Notes: generated by a model from the sequence alone, not told the origin. A stretch of DNA of 64,000 nucleotides from Chimonanthus salicifolius (GCA_013350335.1 CM023540.1:3286001-3350000); one strand, 5' to 3'. Shown: positions 1 through 12,726, counted from the stretch's first letter. Made by a program: numbers and translations.

Positions 1-989
1 TATATTTACATGGCACATGGCATCTACATCTCATGCTGGCATGGGAGGGATATGACAGGGAAATGATGAAATGAAACCGGAGTCCATGCTCCGTCGGGGC
101 GACCGATAAACAGCATGGGAACATTTCACATATGTATTATGATACCTTGATGATGCTTTTCCATCAAGGGGGATGTTGTATTTATTATTGTACCTTGATG
201 ATGGTTCTTCCATCAAGGGGGGGATGCCTAGTGTGGATCGCATCTTGATGAGGCTTTTGCATCAAGAGGGTCATGGTAAGATGATGGTATGGATTCTATT
301 TGGAATACTATGGATGGTTGGAAAAAGGGACATTCTAGAGTTGAGGATGAGATTGATGGGTGGGATTCATGACATAAAACACCATTGCATTACATTGTAC
401 CAAATGGCATAATTTTGAGATAATATCTTCTATATGCTTTGTTATTACTAATCCATGTGCTAGCCCTACTCGGAGTCCTACTGGGCGCGTGGTCTAACGC
501 CCTACTTCTACCCTAGCCGACGATGCAGGAGATGGCGGCACGGAAGGACAGGACAGGAGTCAAGCTCAGGAGCTTGGGAAGGCGGATTCATTATGTTGTT
601 TAAGTTATGTTGGAAAAATGTAATTTGAGTAGCTTAGCTTGTCGGAATGTAATAAATTAGATTACTGGCTATGTTTTGGGATTTTATTATGGACATTATG
701 GTTTAGAGGTATTATAGAAATTTAAATGAATGTTATCTTCCTTGCTATCTCAAATCTGTAGGATAGTCTTTGTTGTTAATTCCGCACTGAGAAGTAATAT
801 TCCTTGAGCTTACATCTACGCGTGAACCGTACTCTTGGACTTGGCTCCACGCACGCGTAGGGTTGGCCAGTTAAGGGCCGGGCTTTAGAAGCTCGGACTT
901 AACTCGCGTCGTGACGTCCGCGCCCTTTGTCACTTTTATGGAAAAAAAAATAGACTCTGATTTTCGGTGAAAAAGGGGCGGGCGTTACA
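1..989 (+). repeat. LTR P, 3' part (chromovirus LTR, G-like subfamily)
   Basis: The 3' part of a plus-strand LTR; its 5' part lies outside the window. It ends in the family terminus GGGCGTTACA at 989. It contains the CTTGATG/CATCAAG hairpins (about 146-270), the conserved block with GGGCGCGT followed by CTAACGCCC (about 484-503), an acceptor-like GATGCAG ending at 528, and a poly(A)-like TGTAATAAATTAG stretch near 650. It resembles LTR G more than the hairpin-rich LTRs. The base after 989 continues LTR Q, so P is nested in Q. Its left TSD is out of view. Confidence 0.75.
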
Positions 990-2177
990 TAGGGTGTTAA
1001 TTAAATAAAAAGAAAGATCAAATACAAGTGGGTGAGGTTCGGCCATGGGTTATGGCCGAACCCCACAAAGTGATTTTTGGGACTTAGATTTAATTGGAAA
1101 TTAAATGGTTAGTGTTTGACTTGCTGTTATATAAACAAGGTAACGGGACTTCTTGAACTGTGTGCAATTGCGAACGGGTGACGAACGGACATTGTTAGTG
1201 ACTTTTGAGTAGGTTTCCTACCTCTTTGTAACCACATATTATACTTGCTGTTTTTATGTTGATTTTGATGAGTTATTTGTGTTAAAGTATTATGTTTCAA
1301 ATGGGATTTGAATGTTAAGATTTATTTATAAATGGCATGTACTCATGGACATCTCATGCATGGCATGGGGTGATGAATATGAAAACTAGAGCCCACACTC
1401 CGTTGGAATGTCCGTGATGCAACTGTGGGGCCTCCTTAGGTGATGAGAGTCCCACCAGGAGGAATACCTTGATGATGAGAATCCCATCAAGAGGAAACGA
1501 AAGAACACTGTGGGTTACCTTTACGATGAGAATCCCGTCAAGTGATGGCTATGTATAATTGTGATGGGTGGGACTCATTACATTTGCATACATACATAGC
1601 ATTGTTTTTGTAAGTTTTGTTGATCATGTAGTATTATGATAAATGCATGTTTTATACTAACCTTGTGGTAACCCTAATCGGAAGACCTACTGGGCGCGTT
1701 GATCTAATGCCCTATTTCTATTCTTAGTGGATGACGCAGGAAAGGGAAAAGGAAAGGTCGAGGATCGCGAAGGAAACCAAGCATAGGAGCTTGGATATTT
1801 GAATGGAATTTTATATATGGATATTTTGTTTATGCTTGCAAGGATATGTAATAACTTAGAATATAGCTATGGTTTGATTTAGTTTGAATGAATGTTTAGT
1901 TTAAAGTAAATATGACTTGTACTTTGCTATCTAAATGGAGTAGTCTTAGGTTCTACTATAATCCGCATTCAGTTTATGTATATTCCGCAAGATTTAATTA
2001 GTACCATGTGTGGATCGGTTTTCATGGACTTTGTCCATGCACACATGGGTGGCCAGTTAAGGGTCGGACTTTGGAAGTCCGGACTTAACTCGTGTCGTGA
2101 CACTCCGCTCTTATCACTCGGTTATTTAAAAAAAAAAAATAGACTCTGATTTCGTGTGAAAAGGGCGGCGCGTTACA
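990..2177 (+). repeat. LTR Q, 3' part (interrupted on its left by P)
   Basis: Plus-strand LTR of the same subfamily as G. In the same order as the reverse complement of G it has one GGTTCGGCC/GGCCGAACC hairpin (1036-1063), a block matching G's 55020-55200 region, the CTTGATG-type hairpins (about 1470-1545), the GGGCGCGTT/CTAATGCCC block (about 1691-1712), acceptor-like GACGCAG ending at 1739, and the terminal GGCGCGTTACA ending at 2177. The next bases are the AT-rich Athila-like host sequence. Confidence 0.75.
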
Positions 2178-2395
2178 CTAAAATTAGAAACCTTCTAAGA
2201 TTAGAAATTATCCAAAATTAGACAACTTTCTAAAAATAGAAATTTTCTAAAATTAGATAATTGTAAATCTTTCCATTGAGAGAAGTTTTAAAATTTTCAA
2301 ATTTAGTTCGCTTTTCAAAAATAGAATATTTTAAAATAAAGTATCTTTCCAAGATTAAAAAGATCATAAAAAAAGAAAGTGGCTGAGAAAATAGA
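2178..2395 (-). mobile_element. Athila-like AT-rich fragment (left arm)
   Basis: AT-rich sequence built from short variations on TTTCTAATTTTAGAAA. On the minus strand it matches the plus-strand copies near 13780-13990 and 16420-16620. It resumes at 6353 after solo LTR H; both ends of the H insertion carry ATAGA. There is no coding potential. Confidence 0.6.
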
Positions 2396-3149
2396 TGTAA
2401 CGCCCCGCCCTTTTTCACTAGTTTTTTTTTTGAAAATCAGAGTCTATTTTTTTTTTTATAGACGAAGAGTGATAGAGCGCCGGATGTCATGACGCGAGCT
2501 AAGTTCAAACTTCTAAAGTCCGAACTGGCCAACCCTATCTGTGAATGGACTCAGTCCAAGAAAAAGGTTCACACATAGCAATATAAACATGCGGAATAAA
2601 AATCATAACATGTGGAATCATAATAGAACACAGTTCTATTCCATTCAGATAGCAAAGTACGTCAAGTTTGTAATCATCATTATCATACACAATTATCAAA
2701 TAAAATATCCAACCATAGCAAATTCATCTCTAAGATATTACATCCGAACTCTAGATACTCAAAATACAAGCCCATGAGTATCTTTAAACAAATATAAATT
2801 AAAAGCATCCAAGCTCCTATGCTTGACCCGTTTCGTGTTCATCGTTCCCTTCGTTTCCTGTATCATCAACTAGGGTAGAAATAGGGCGTTAGTACAACGC
2901 GCCCAGTAGGTATTCCAATTAGGGTTGGTTAACACATGAGTTAGTACCAAAAATCCAAATATAATATATATCAAAACCAGTTATAATAAATCATGCCATA
3001 CTTATAAAACATCATATCCAAAAACATTGTATGATAATAGAGATCCAATCATACCGATAAAAGCCAGAAACCTTGCATGATAATAAAGATCATAATCATG
3101 CCGATTCAATGCCATACCATGCTATCATATGCAATGAGTCCCACCCATC

Positions 3150-3380
3150 ACAAAATATCCTCTTGATGGAAAACTCCTCATCAAGATATCTTTCCACGAG
3201 TGTTTTACGGACGCCCCCACGAAGTGTGGATCTCCGGATACATAGTATCCTCTTGATGGGATTCTCATCATCAAGGTATTCATACATAGTATCCTCTTGA
3301 TGGAATTCTCATCATCAAGGTATCCCCGCACGAGTGTTTTACAGATACCCCGATGGAGTGTGGGTCCTCGGTTACCTGTC
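3150..3380 (-). repeat. CTTGATG/CATCAAG hairpin tandem in H
   Basis: Three successive units each contain CTCTTGATGG, a short spacer and TCATCAAGG (near 3160, 3250 and 3294), alternating with ACGGAGTGTGG-type blocks. This is the same tandem seen near the 3' side of every family LTR in the window. Confidence 0.7.
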
Positions 3381-4170
3381 ATCCCTCCCATGCCATGCAT
3401 GAGATGCAAATACTACATGCTATGCAATTATACAAAATCATAGCATTTAAAAGCTCATATTTAAAACACATGCTATTTTATCAAATAAACATAGCATATA
3501 AAATCAACATTTGAAACATATCCTTTGCAATATAAATTCATTAAATCAAGATAAAAACAATGTACATAAACCCATGGTTTCAAACAGGTGGAATCCTACC
3601 AAAGACCGCTACGTGTCCTTGCGTCTTTCGTCTAAGAATCGATCACCGATCGCGCACCGCTTACAAGATCCCGTTACCTTATAATATAATAACCAATCAA
3701 AACCAAGTCCCACTTGATTTGCAATATTTAAGTCCATAAAGCCATTTCCCATGGGGTTTGTCATTTTCAGTCAATATTACCAAAATTCCATTGGTCTATC
3801 CTTAATTAATATTCTTTCCAACATATGTAACCCTAGGTCCATTAATTCACCTATTTACGTAATTGCCATTACTCTCATCACCTAAGTTTTAGGTTCCAAA
3901 ACATAGGTCCATTAATTCTCATATAATTACCATATTGCCATACAAGGCTAACTATCCATTTTTAACAAGTATTTACAACTTTGCCACTCATGGCTTACAT
4001 AACCCATAGCCTAATTGATAATCATAAATTTGTATCTTTCATTTAATATTTAATCAATCACTAGGTTAATTCCATAACCAATCCATAAATCATTTATTTG
4101 CATTATCTAATTGGTCCACCATTCATTTAAAATACTAAGTCCATACATGACCCATAAATTTGGTTCATGG

Positions 4171-5248
4171 GGTTCGGCCACACACATGGCCAAACCCATG
4201 ATGTCTATGTTTCCATTTCATCAACTTAGCAAATCCATAATTAACAAGTCCATATTTAGAAACTTTCTAAATTCAATATCCTCTTTCTATTTTTAAATCC
4301 TTTCTAAATTAAACTCCACTTTCCATATTTAGAAGGTTTCCAATTTAGCACCCATCCTTCCATAATTGGAAGCTTTCCAAATTTATCTCCACCTTCTATA
4401 TTTAGAAGGTTTCCAAGTTTATTTCCACCTTCTATATTTAGAAGGTTTCCAAGTTAGCACCCATCCTTCCATAATTGGAAGCTTTCCAAGTTTATCCAAT
4501 CAAAATCCATCAACCATACCAAAACAACTCCACGGGGTTCGGCCATACACCATGGCCGAACCCTATGGTTCACAATCCTCCTTCTATTTTAATTAATTAA
4601 CAAACATTAAAAAAAATATACCAAACCAACTCCATGGGGTTCGGCCATACACCATGGCTGAACCCTATGGTTCATGATCCTTTCAAAACCATATATCATT
4701 ACCAACAATTTCCTTCCATTACTTCCATGATCTAATTGCATTAACATTATCCCATACATCTTTATTGGGTTCGGCCATACACCATGGCCGAACCCTAAGG
4801 TTCTTGGTTCTCCATCACAAACATTCCTTTAAATCATTAACCTTAAGTCCATGTATACTCCTTGGTGGGGTTCGGCCATACACCATGGCCGAACCTCACC
4901 CTTTTTGTTTTGTGCCCTTCTTTCCATTTAAACCTTATTTAAAACATACATAATGTTCAATGGTTTTCATCCCTCAAAAATAACCAACAACCTTCCATTA
5001 AAATATATTAAAGTTCTTCCATGTAATCCCTTCAAAAGAATTGATACTCCTTCCATGGTTTCCAACCAATAAAATTAATAAATCAGCCCAAATGATTCAA
5101 TTTCTAAGAAACCCCAGATCCATAACTATACTTGGTGGGGTTCCGCCATACACCATGGCCGAACCTCATCCCTTCTTTTCTATTAAAATTATCAAAATGA
5201 TCTCCATTCTTCTTCCATGGGGTTCGGCCATACACCTTGGCCGAACCC
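4171..5248 (-). repeat. GGTTCGGCC hairpin cluster of H (7 copies)
   Basis: Copies begin near 4171, 4535, 4637, 4768, 4867, 5138 and 5221. Each has arms GGTTCGGCCAT and ATGGCCGAACC (a few arm mismatches) around ACACC on the plus strand, which is GGTGT in LTR sense. Spacing is irregular (about 80-360 bp), with AT-rich CTTCCATAATTAGAAA-type filler between them. Confidence 0.9.
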
Positions 5249-6352
5249 TATGGTTCCTTATTTTATTAAACAAAAACATAAAAGCACTTACCGGTTCCGC
5301 GACTCCTCCAGTTGATCTTGCTCTTCCAATCTTTCTCTTCCTTTTGATCTTGCCGTGAACACCTTCTTGATTGTATGTGTATTATGCGCCCTTGCTGCCC
5401 TTCTCTTCCTTTGAATAAAATTCCAATCAGCCAATACTAAAATCTAATTGTCGTGAGCCCTTTGTTTGTGGCTGCCTCCCTTTGAATATCAAAGTCGTGT
5501 GCCTCTCCTTCTCTTATAAAAACTCCACACGGCACCATCCAATATTAGAGTGTGAATGTCGTGAGCCCTTGTGTGTGGCCTCTTTTAAAACCTTCACTTA
5601 ATCAAGAATAGAAAGTGCCATGCGCCCTATGTTTGCCTCAATCCCCATTGCCGTGTGCACTATCCTTTAAATTAGTCATTGCTAATTAATCTTCCATTGG
5701 TTCCTAACTTAGAAGAGAGTGTGCGCCCCTTGATGCCTTTCTTTTATTGAACCTTCCCTTTAATCCTATCTTAGATTAGAAGGTGCCATGACTCTCTACT
5801 TAGCCATTGCCTAAATGCCATTCTTAATCAAGGGAAATACCCCTTTTTTAAATAATCTTATGCGCATTACATAGATGTGCAAATCTTCTATATTCAGCCA
5901 ATTAATATCCATACAAGGCCATGCATAATTATTTAATTTTAAACATTTGATTATTTGGCAATCCTTGTTAATTTAAAACTCCTAAAATCTAGTCATCCAT
6001 ATCTTCCAAATTTCCTTCATCTTTCCATGTCAACCCCACATACACGGCCCATGATCTTTTATTTAATCTTAGCCATTTTGCATTATTATTTAATTCAACC
6101 CCATTTAATTTAAATTGAACTCACTATGTGGTCATCCAAATTATCCATGACCCATTGGGACCCAATTGGGCATTTGACCCAATTAAACATATCTTTACCC
6201 ATTTATTTTAAATTGAAACTATAACATATCCATTGGATTTTTAATTGGGCAAAGACCCAACACTTTACCCATATAAAATCCATATCTAAAATTCATAAAT
6301 TAAATGGGTAATTTCCGTAAATATTTATAGCTTGAAAATCCGGGGTGTTACA

Positions 6353-6994
6353 ATAGATATTGCTAAACTCAACAAGTTTATAAATTTAGTAAGTCTTCCA
6401 AATCTAAATAAATTCTAAAATTTCTACTATTTAAAAGGAAAAAACTTCTAAACTTAGGTAGCCTTCTAAAATTAGTTCTAAAAATAGAAACTGTGAATTT
6501 TAAATAGTTTCTTAAAATAGAAATTTTAAATAATAGCAGCATTTCTAAAAAACAACATTTCAAAATATATATATTTGATCGTTTCCCGACAACGGCCCCA
6601 AAAACTTGTTTTGCCACAAAAGATATTGTGTTCTAAATTTATACTTGTAATCGCACGAAGCATTAATAGTATAGCTTCAAGATTGCGAGGTCGAGCCCAC
6701 AGGGAAAATGAAAAATTAATGCAAAAATATATGTAGTTGAAATATTATGGTTTCCAAGATCATGGAAATACATTTAAATAAATAAAATGAAAATTCTAAT
6801 CTAGAAATATAACTTAATCTAGACACTTTCTAAAAATAGAAAATCAGCTCTAAAAATAGAAACAACATCTAAAATAAGATTCAACTAAATTAATGAAAAG
6901 TTGATGTTGAAGCCCAAGATTAATCCATTCGAATTCAATTTCTTTCAACGATCTTTATTGATTTTTATATTTATTTAAATTAGACGCCATATTT
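6353..6994 (-). mobile_element. Athila-like AT-rich fragment with primer-site junction
   Basis: Continuation of the 2178-2395 fragment. On the minus strand it shows CCCTGTGGGCTCGACC (6704-6689) and then a TTTTGG..CCGTTGTCGGGAA primer-like site (about 6602-6582). This order is typical of the LTR end and PBS region of Athila/Calypso-type Ty3/gypsy elements. No gag or pol is visible. The right end at 6994 is where truncated LTR M begins. Confidence 0.6.
6582..6600 (-). promoter_or_regulatory. tRNA-Asp-type primer-binding site, degenerate
   Basis: The minus strand reads TGGGGCCGTTGTCGGGAA, close to TGGCGCCGTTGCCGGGGA, the known complement of the plant tRNA-Asp 3' end. It is the first of six such junctions in the Athila-like region (others at 13228, 15357, 16121, 17672 and 18422). 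Confidence 0.55.
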
Positions 6995-7497
6995 TGTAAC
7001 ACCCCGGATTTTCAAGTTATTATTTATATGAAAGTTATCCATTTAATTTGTAAATTTTTAGATATGGATCTTATATGGGTAATGTATTGGGTCATTGGCC
7101 CAATTAGGACCCAACGGTTTTGGAATTGGTTGCAATAAAAATTAAATGGGGTTGAATTTAATTAATAATGCAATATTAAATAAATAAGGAAAGGGATAAT
7201 TGAGCATGGCCGATTATTAGGTTGAATATCTATGATTATGCATATGACATATTTTATTTAGAACTCTCTAAAGTGGGAAGCCAAGGTCGGCAATTGCTAT
7301 TTTAAATTGGGATCAATGGGAGATTAAAAGAAGCAAGGGCACACTGCATTACTAATTAAGACAAGGGCGCACGACCTAAGGGGGTGAGGTTATCTTAAGC
7401 ACCTTCTAAGTTGGGACCAAGGAAAGGCTTTATAAAGAGATGCATAGGAGGGGCACACGGTTTACTCTCCATCGTTGAATTTTATCCCTCATTCACC
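6995..7497 (+). repeat. Truncated LTR M, 5' end only
   Basis: Plus-strand LTR start (TGTAACACCCCGG at 6995) with the family U3 region up to about 7497. Sequence then switches abruptly to the minus-strand middle of LTR L, through a shared CAC at the junction. The 3' two thirds are missing. No TSD partner exists at 12905, as expected if M and L were separate insertions joined by a deletion. Confidence 0.7.
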
Positions 7498-8756
7498 CTT
7501 CCATAATTAGAAGGTTTCCAACTTTATCATCCACTTTCCATAATTAGAAACCTTCCTATTTAATCTCCACCTTCCATAATTAAATCATGATTCAAGGTTC
7601 CTTCCATATTTAGATAGTTTCCCAATTTAGCATGCATCCTTCCTTAATTAGCAACTTACTAAATTTAATAACCATCTTTCCATTCTAATCAATTAATCGT
7701 ATATCAAAATACCAAAACAACTCCATGGGGTTTGGCCATACACCATGGCCGAATCCTATGGTTCATAATCCTCCTTCTACAAATTAGAAACTTTCCATTT
7801 AATCTCTTCCTTCCAAAATTAGAGACTTTCCAATTTAATCTCTTCCTTCCAAAAATAATTATCATACATTAAAAATACCATTACAACTCCATTGGATTCG
7901 GCCATACACCATGGCCAAACCCTATGGTCCTTTAATTTCCTCTTGAACCATTTAACTACCCTTTTAAATCCATACATTTAACCAATATTCTTACATGGGG
8001 TTCGGCCATGCATTGTGGCCGAACCTGTAACACGCCGGATTTTCAATTTATTATTTTGTATGAAAATAATCCATTTAATTTGTGAACATTAGTTATGGAT
8101 TTTAATTGGACAAAGAGTTGGGTCATTGGCCCAATTGGGACCCAATGAATTGCGTAAATTGGTTTCAATAAAAATTAAATGTGGTTGAATTTAGTTAATA
8201 ATGCAATATTAAATAAATATTGCATGGCCGAATTTTAGAGGTGCATATCCAAGAATGATACTTAGGCCGTGTATAAAGATATTCCATATCTATGTTAGGC
8301 GCATAAGATAATTTAAAAGGGTATGCATATGGTCTAAAAATTAAATAAGGAAGGTGTCTAATTAAATAGACATTGCATGGCCGTGTGTGACATTCCCAAA
8401 GTGGGAAGTCTAAACTCGGCAATGGCTATCTCAAAAGGGCACACGGCATTACTAATCTAAGGAAGAGGGGCACACGGCACTCACATTACAATCTTAACAC
8501 CTTCTAAGATTGGCCGATTGGAATATGTTAAAAAGGAGAGGTAGCAAGGGGCGCATGGTTTACACACCATAGCCAAAATTACTTTCTCTCTTGCAAGTCT
8601 AATTCACGACAATACATTCAATTTCAAGATCAGTTCGGTTTTGTGAAAGAACAAGGAGAAGAGAAGGCAGCCAACAAGAGATGTTCTTGGCTTGGGAAAA
8701 ATTAAGAAGAAAGGAGAAGGATTGGAAGAGCAAGGAATCGGAAAAGGTTAGTATCT

Positions 8757-10831
8757 AATTGATAAATTTGATTCATGGGGTTCGGCCATACACCATGGCC
8801 GAACCCCGTGAAAAAGAAGATTGGGTGATGAATGATGATTGATTTCTAAAATGGAAAGAAAAGAACCATAGGGTTCGGCCATGGTGTATGGCCAAACCCC
8901 ATGATTGATTAATGGAAGCACATGGTTTATTTAATGATGTTTGAATGATAAAAACCATGGACATTGTTAATAAATCTATGGGGTTTCAAGCATGAAGATA
9001 ATGGAATTATACTTATGTTTTAAGAGGATTTTAAATGGAGATATGGTTAGGGATGTGGGTCGGCCATTGCATGGCCGAACCATTATTGTATAATGGCTAA
9101 GATGTTGGATCAAAAGAACGGAAAAGAAAGGGTATGGTTCGGCCATGGTGTATGGCCGAACCCCACCAACTATATTTGAGGATTTTAATTGATTAAAATG
9201 GAATAATTATGTGTGATCTCTAAGGAATATGAACCATAGGGTTCGGCCATGGTGTATGACCGAACCCCATGAAGTTGGATTGGTATTTTTTTTTTAATGT
9301 TTGATTGATTAAAAGGGAAGGATGTTATTAATTTGGAAAATAATGGAAGAGGTTAGATTTGTTTCCATGGATGAGGTTCGGCCATGGTGTATGGCCGAAC
9401 CCACTAGGTTTTTAATTATGGAAATTTGTATTAAATTTAGAAACCTTCTAATTATGGAAGGAGGTTGCCAAATTAGGAAACATTTATTTATGGAAGTTGG
9501 TTTATTTGGAAAGTTTCTATTTTTTGAAGGTGAAGACTAAATTAGAAAGTTTTAATTTAGGAACCTTCTAATTATGGAATGTTATTTTGGAAATCTTCTA
9601 AATATAGAAGGTGAAGATAAATTTGGAAACCTTCTTATTATGGAAGGATGGATGATTAATTTGGAAACTTCCTAATTGTGGACCATTAGTGAAAATTGGA
9701 AACAAAGACATCATGGGTTCGGCCATGTGTATGGCCGAACCCCATGAATCAAATTTGTGGATTATGTCTTGTGTATCTTAAATAAAGTGGAGGATCATGG
9801 GTTCGACCAAGGGGTATGGCCGAACCCCATGAGGTTTATTTTATGAACTCGGATTATTGGGCTAATTATTAGTCTATGTACATTATGAATGAGGATAAAG
9901 GATAATGATAGCCATGAATGGCATTTTCATAATTAAAGGAAAATAAGGGACCATGGGTTTGGCCATGGTGTATGGCCGAGCCCCATGGGAATTGTTTGGT
10001 GAACTTAGATGTCTATGAATCAGTTATGGGTCTATTGTGTTTATGTGTTAAGGAGTGGAAGGGTTGAAATGTTTAAACCAAGGGCAAAGTTGTGAATACA
10101 TGCTAAGATGGAAGGTTGGCCATGAATGGCAATCTTGGAAATATGGGGATTGGTTAATGGACTTTAAAAGTTGTAAATCAAGTGGGACTTGGTTTTGATT
10201 TATTATTGTATTATAAGGTAATGGGATCTCACAAGGCGTTTATGATCGTGAGCGGTTACCGGACGAAAGACGCAAGCACACATAACGGTCTTTGGTAGGA
10301 TTCCACCTCTTTGAAACCATGGTTTATGTACTTTGTGTTTATCATATTTTTGATGAATTTATTCAAAGGATATGCTTTATATTAAATTTTAAATGCTATA
10401 TCTATATGAGGAAAGAGCATGTGTTCTAAATATGATTTTAAATGCTATGTTTATGTTATAAAATAGCATGTGTTTCATTGGCATCTCATGCATGGCATGG
10501 GGTGGAGGATTTATAACCGGAGGGGTCACACTCCGACGGGACGTCCGAAAAACCTATGTGCGGTACCTTGATGTGCTTTCCCATCAAGAGGAATCCGGAG
10601 GGTCCACATCCGTCGGGGCGTCCGAAAGACCTATGTGGTGGGTACTTCTATGTACATGTGATGGGTGGGACTCATTGTATTTGTCATCATTGCGTGGCAT
10701 GGATTTATATGGTTTTTGACATTACAATATTATTATATATGTTTTGTACTGACCATGTGTTAGCAGTAATTGGAATACCTACTGGGCGCAGTTGTTCTAA
10801 CGCCCTATTTCTACCCTAGTTGATGATATAG
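8757..10831 (+). other. Putative LTR intron in K
   Basis: Exon-like AAAAG precedes GTTAGTATC at 8757. TTCTAACGCCC (from about 10795), a pyrimidine tract ending CCCTAG and a second AG in GATATAG (10830-10831) form the 3' side. All nine hairpins of K lie inside. The donor is weaker than the GTAAGT of other copies. Confidence 0.4.
8778..9984 (+). repeat. GGTTCGGCC hairpin cluster of K (9 copies)
   Basis: Copies begin near 8778, 8872, 9060 (compact form with no GGTGT loop), 9136, 9239, 9374, 9715, 9799 and 9955. Loops are GGTGT-like in LTR sense except at 8778, where the loop reads ACACC and the left flank has the antisense form CATGGGG. Confidence 0.9.
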
Positions 10832-12690
10832 GAAATCAGGGGAACGATGAACGTAAGACGGGCCAGGCATAGGAGCTTAGATGATTTAGTTTATTATTTT
10901 TAATAAAAGTTACTCATGGACTTGTATTTGAGTATCTAGTTTTCGGAATGTAATAACTTAGATGGATGGATGTTAATTTTGATAATTATGGTATTTGAAT
11001 GATGATTAAGGACTTGACGTACTTTGCTATCTGAATGGAATAGAACTTGGTTCATTATAATTCCATAATTTTGATGTTATGATTCCGCAGGTTTAGATTG
11101 CTATGTGTGAACCATTTTCGTGGACTTGGTCCATGCACACATAGGGTTGGCCAGTTAAGGGTCAGACTTTGGAAGTTCGGACTTAGCTCGTATGGTGACG
11201 TCCCGCGCTCTGTCGCTCTACTCTGTTATAAAAAAAAATATAGACTCTGATTTACGAGAAGAAGTGAGTGAAAAAGGGCGGGGCGTTACAGAACCCTATG
11301 GTTCATGCTTCCATTAATTTAATGAGCCAATTGCATTAACATAATTCCATTTAAATCCTTTTCAAATCCATTAAATCCAAACAATGTCCTTCCATGGTTT
11401 TCCAACCCATATATCAAATTAAATTTACCAATCATCATCCATAAAAATATGACCCATGTTCCTCCATTAAAATCACCAAAACCCTTCCATGGGGTTCGGC
11501 CATACACTATGGCCGAACCCTATGGTTCTTTCTTTATATTAATTTGTCTTTCCATGGATCTAAAACCATATAATTACTCCATGATTTTCATCCCATAAAA
11601 TATCCAATAAACTTCCATGGAGTTCAACCTCCAAAAACCCATAAATCATATAAATTTATTAACCAACTCCCATGGTTTTCCATAAATTATATATATTTAT
11701 TCTTCAATCATGGGGTTTGGCCAAGCACCATGGCCGAACCCTATGGTTCCTTATTTTTAAACAAAATAACAACCACTTACCAGTTCGCGACTCCTTCGGT
11801 TTTCCTTCGCTCCGGTTGATTCTTGCTCTTCCAATCTTCTTCTTTCCTTAGCCTCTTTTGTGTATGCCGTGTGCCACTTTGTTTTGCTGCTACCTCTCTT
11901 TGAACATGAATGCCGTGTGCCCCTCTTTCTTGTCTTTTAAAACTCCACAAGGTCTAAACTTAGACAATGCCGTGAGCCCCTTGTGCTTGCTTCTCCTTTA
12001 TTGATCTCCAATCGGCCAATCTTAGAAGGTGCTAAGATTACAATGCCGTGAGCCCTTTATCTTGTGCGCCTCTCTCCCTTGTTGAAATAGCCACTGCCGT
12101 GTGCACTACCCTTGTCTTATAGAAACTCCACTTAGTTCCATACTTGGACAATGACTTGCGCCCCTCTTCATTTCTTTTATTAAACCTCCAATTAGCCAAT
12201 CTTAGAAGGTGCTAAAATTGTAATTGCCGTGAGCCCTTCTCTTCTTTTCTTTTATTAATCTAATTGTCCTATCTTAGAAGATAACAAGACCCCTTAAATT
12301 AACCATTGCCGTGTGCTCCTTTGTCTCTCTAAGATTAGCAAGTGCCATGCGCCCCTTTGTTTCCCACTTTGGAAGGTGCCATGAGCCCCTTGCTTCCTTT
12401 TAGCCATTGCCTTACTTAATCTCCCATTGATCCCAATTTAAAAGGTGCTAATATAACACTTCCCTTATGCCGTTTTTAATCAAGAAAGACCCTCTTTAAA
12501 GAGATCTTATGCGCATATCACATGGATTAAATATCTCATAATCGGCCAAGTAATATCCCATACATGGCCATGCAACTCCTAAAATCTTTCCATCATACCT
12601 TCCATCAATCTCTTCCATGAAAATATATCCACACGGCCAAAGTAATCTTATTTTTAATCCTCTCCATGCGCATGTCAATTTATCCAAATC

Positions 12691-12692
<2 letters not shown>

Positions 12693-12722
<30 letters not shown>
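12693..12722. repeat. (TA)n microsatellite
   Basis: About fifteen TA dinucleotides in the U3 part of LTR L. Confidence 0.95.

Positions 12723-12726
<4 letters not shown>

Larger units (their letters stand above)
2858..5291 (-). other. Putative LTR intron in H
   Basis: On the minus strand AACCG is followed by GTAAGTGC at 5291-5284. The far end shows CTAACGCCC, a pyrimidine-rich stretch and GATACAG, with AG at 2859-2858, about 30 bases after the branch-like A. All seven hairpins of H lie between these sites. The same signals recur at homologous positions in the other LTRs. No transcript evidence is available. Confidence 0.45.
2396..6352 (-). mobile_element. Solo LTR H (Tekay-type chromovirus LTR)
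   Basis: A complete LTR of 3957 bp on the minus strand: TGTAACACCCCGG begins at 6352 and GGGCGGGGCGTTACA ends at 2396. The 5-bp TSD ATAGA lies at 2391-2395 and 6353-6357. The copy near 13000-13010 shows the uninterrupted target. No internal region is present, so it is a solo LTR left by LTR-LTR recombination. It holds seven hairpins (4171-5248), a GTAAGT donor-like site (minus, 5286-5291) and a CAG acceptor-like site (2858-2860). Confidence 0.9.
8026..11290 (+). mobile_element. Solo LTR K
   Basis: Complete plus-strand LTR of 3265 bp from TGTAACACGCCGG to GGGCGGGGCGTTACA. TSD GAACC lies at 8021-8025 and 11291-11295, inside the right arm of an L hairpin. Nine hairpins lie at 8778-9984. The first (8778) has the loop in the antisense direction. 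Donor-like GTTAGT is at 8757, acceptor-like ATATAG ends at 10831, and a poly(A)-like TGTAATAACTTAG lies near 10950. Confidence 0.9.

Noticed and set aside
4171..5248. CRISPR-like array of palindromic repeats with spacers
   Set aside because: Repeats are irregularly spaced (80-400 bp), occur in both orientations with the LTR, and sit in plant retrotransposon LTRs; no cas genes.
4765..5358. Small frames giving peptides such as YTMAEPHP or HHGRTLW in many places
   Set aside because: These peptides are translations of the GGTTCGGCC hairpin on either strand and recur with it; they do not extend into conserved protein.
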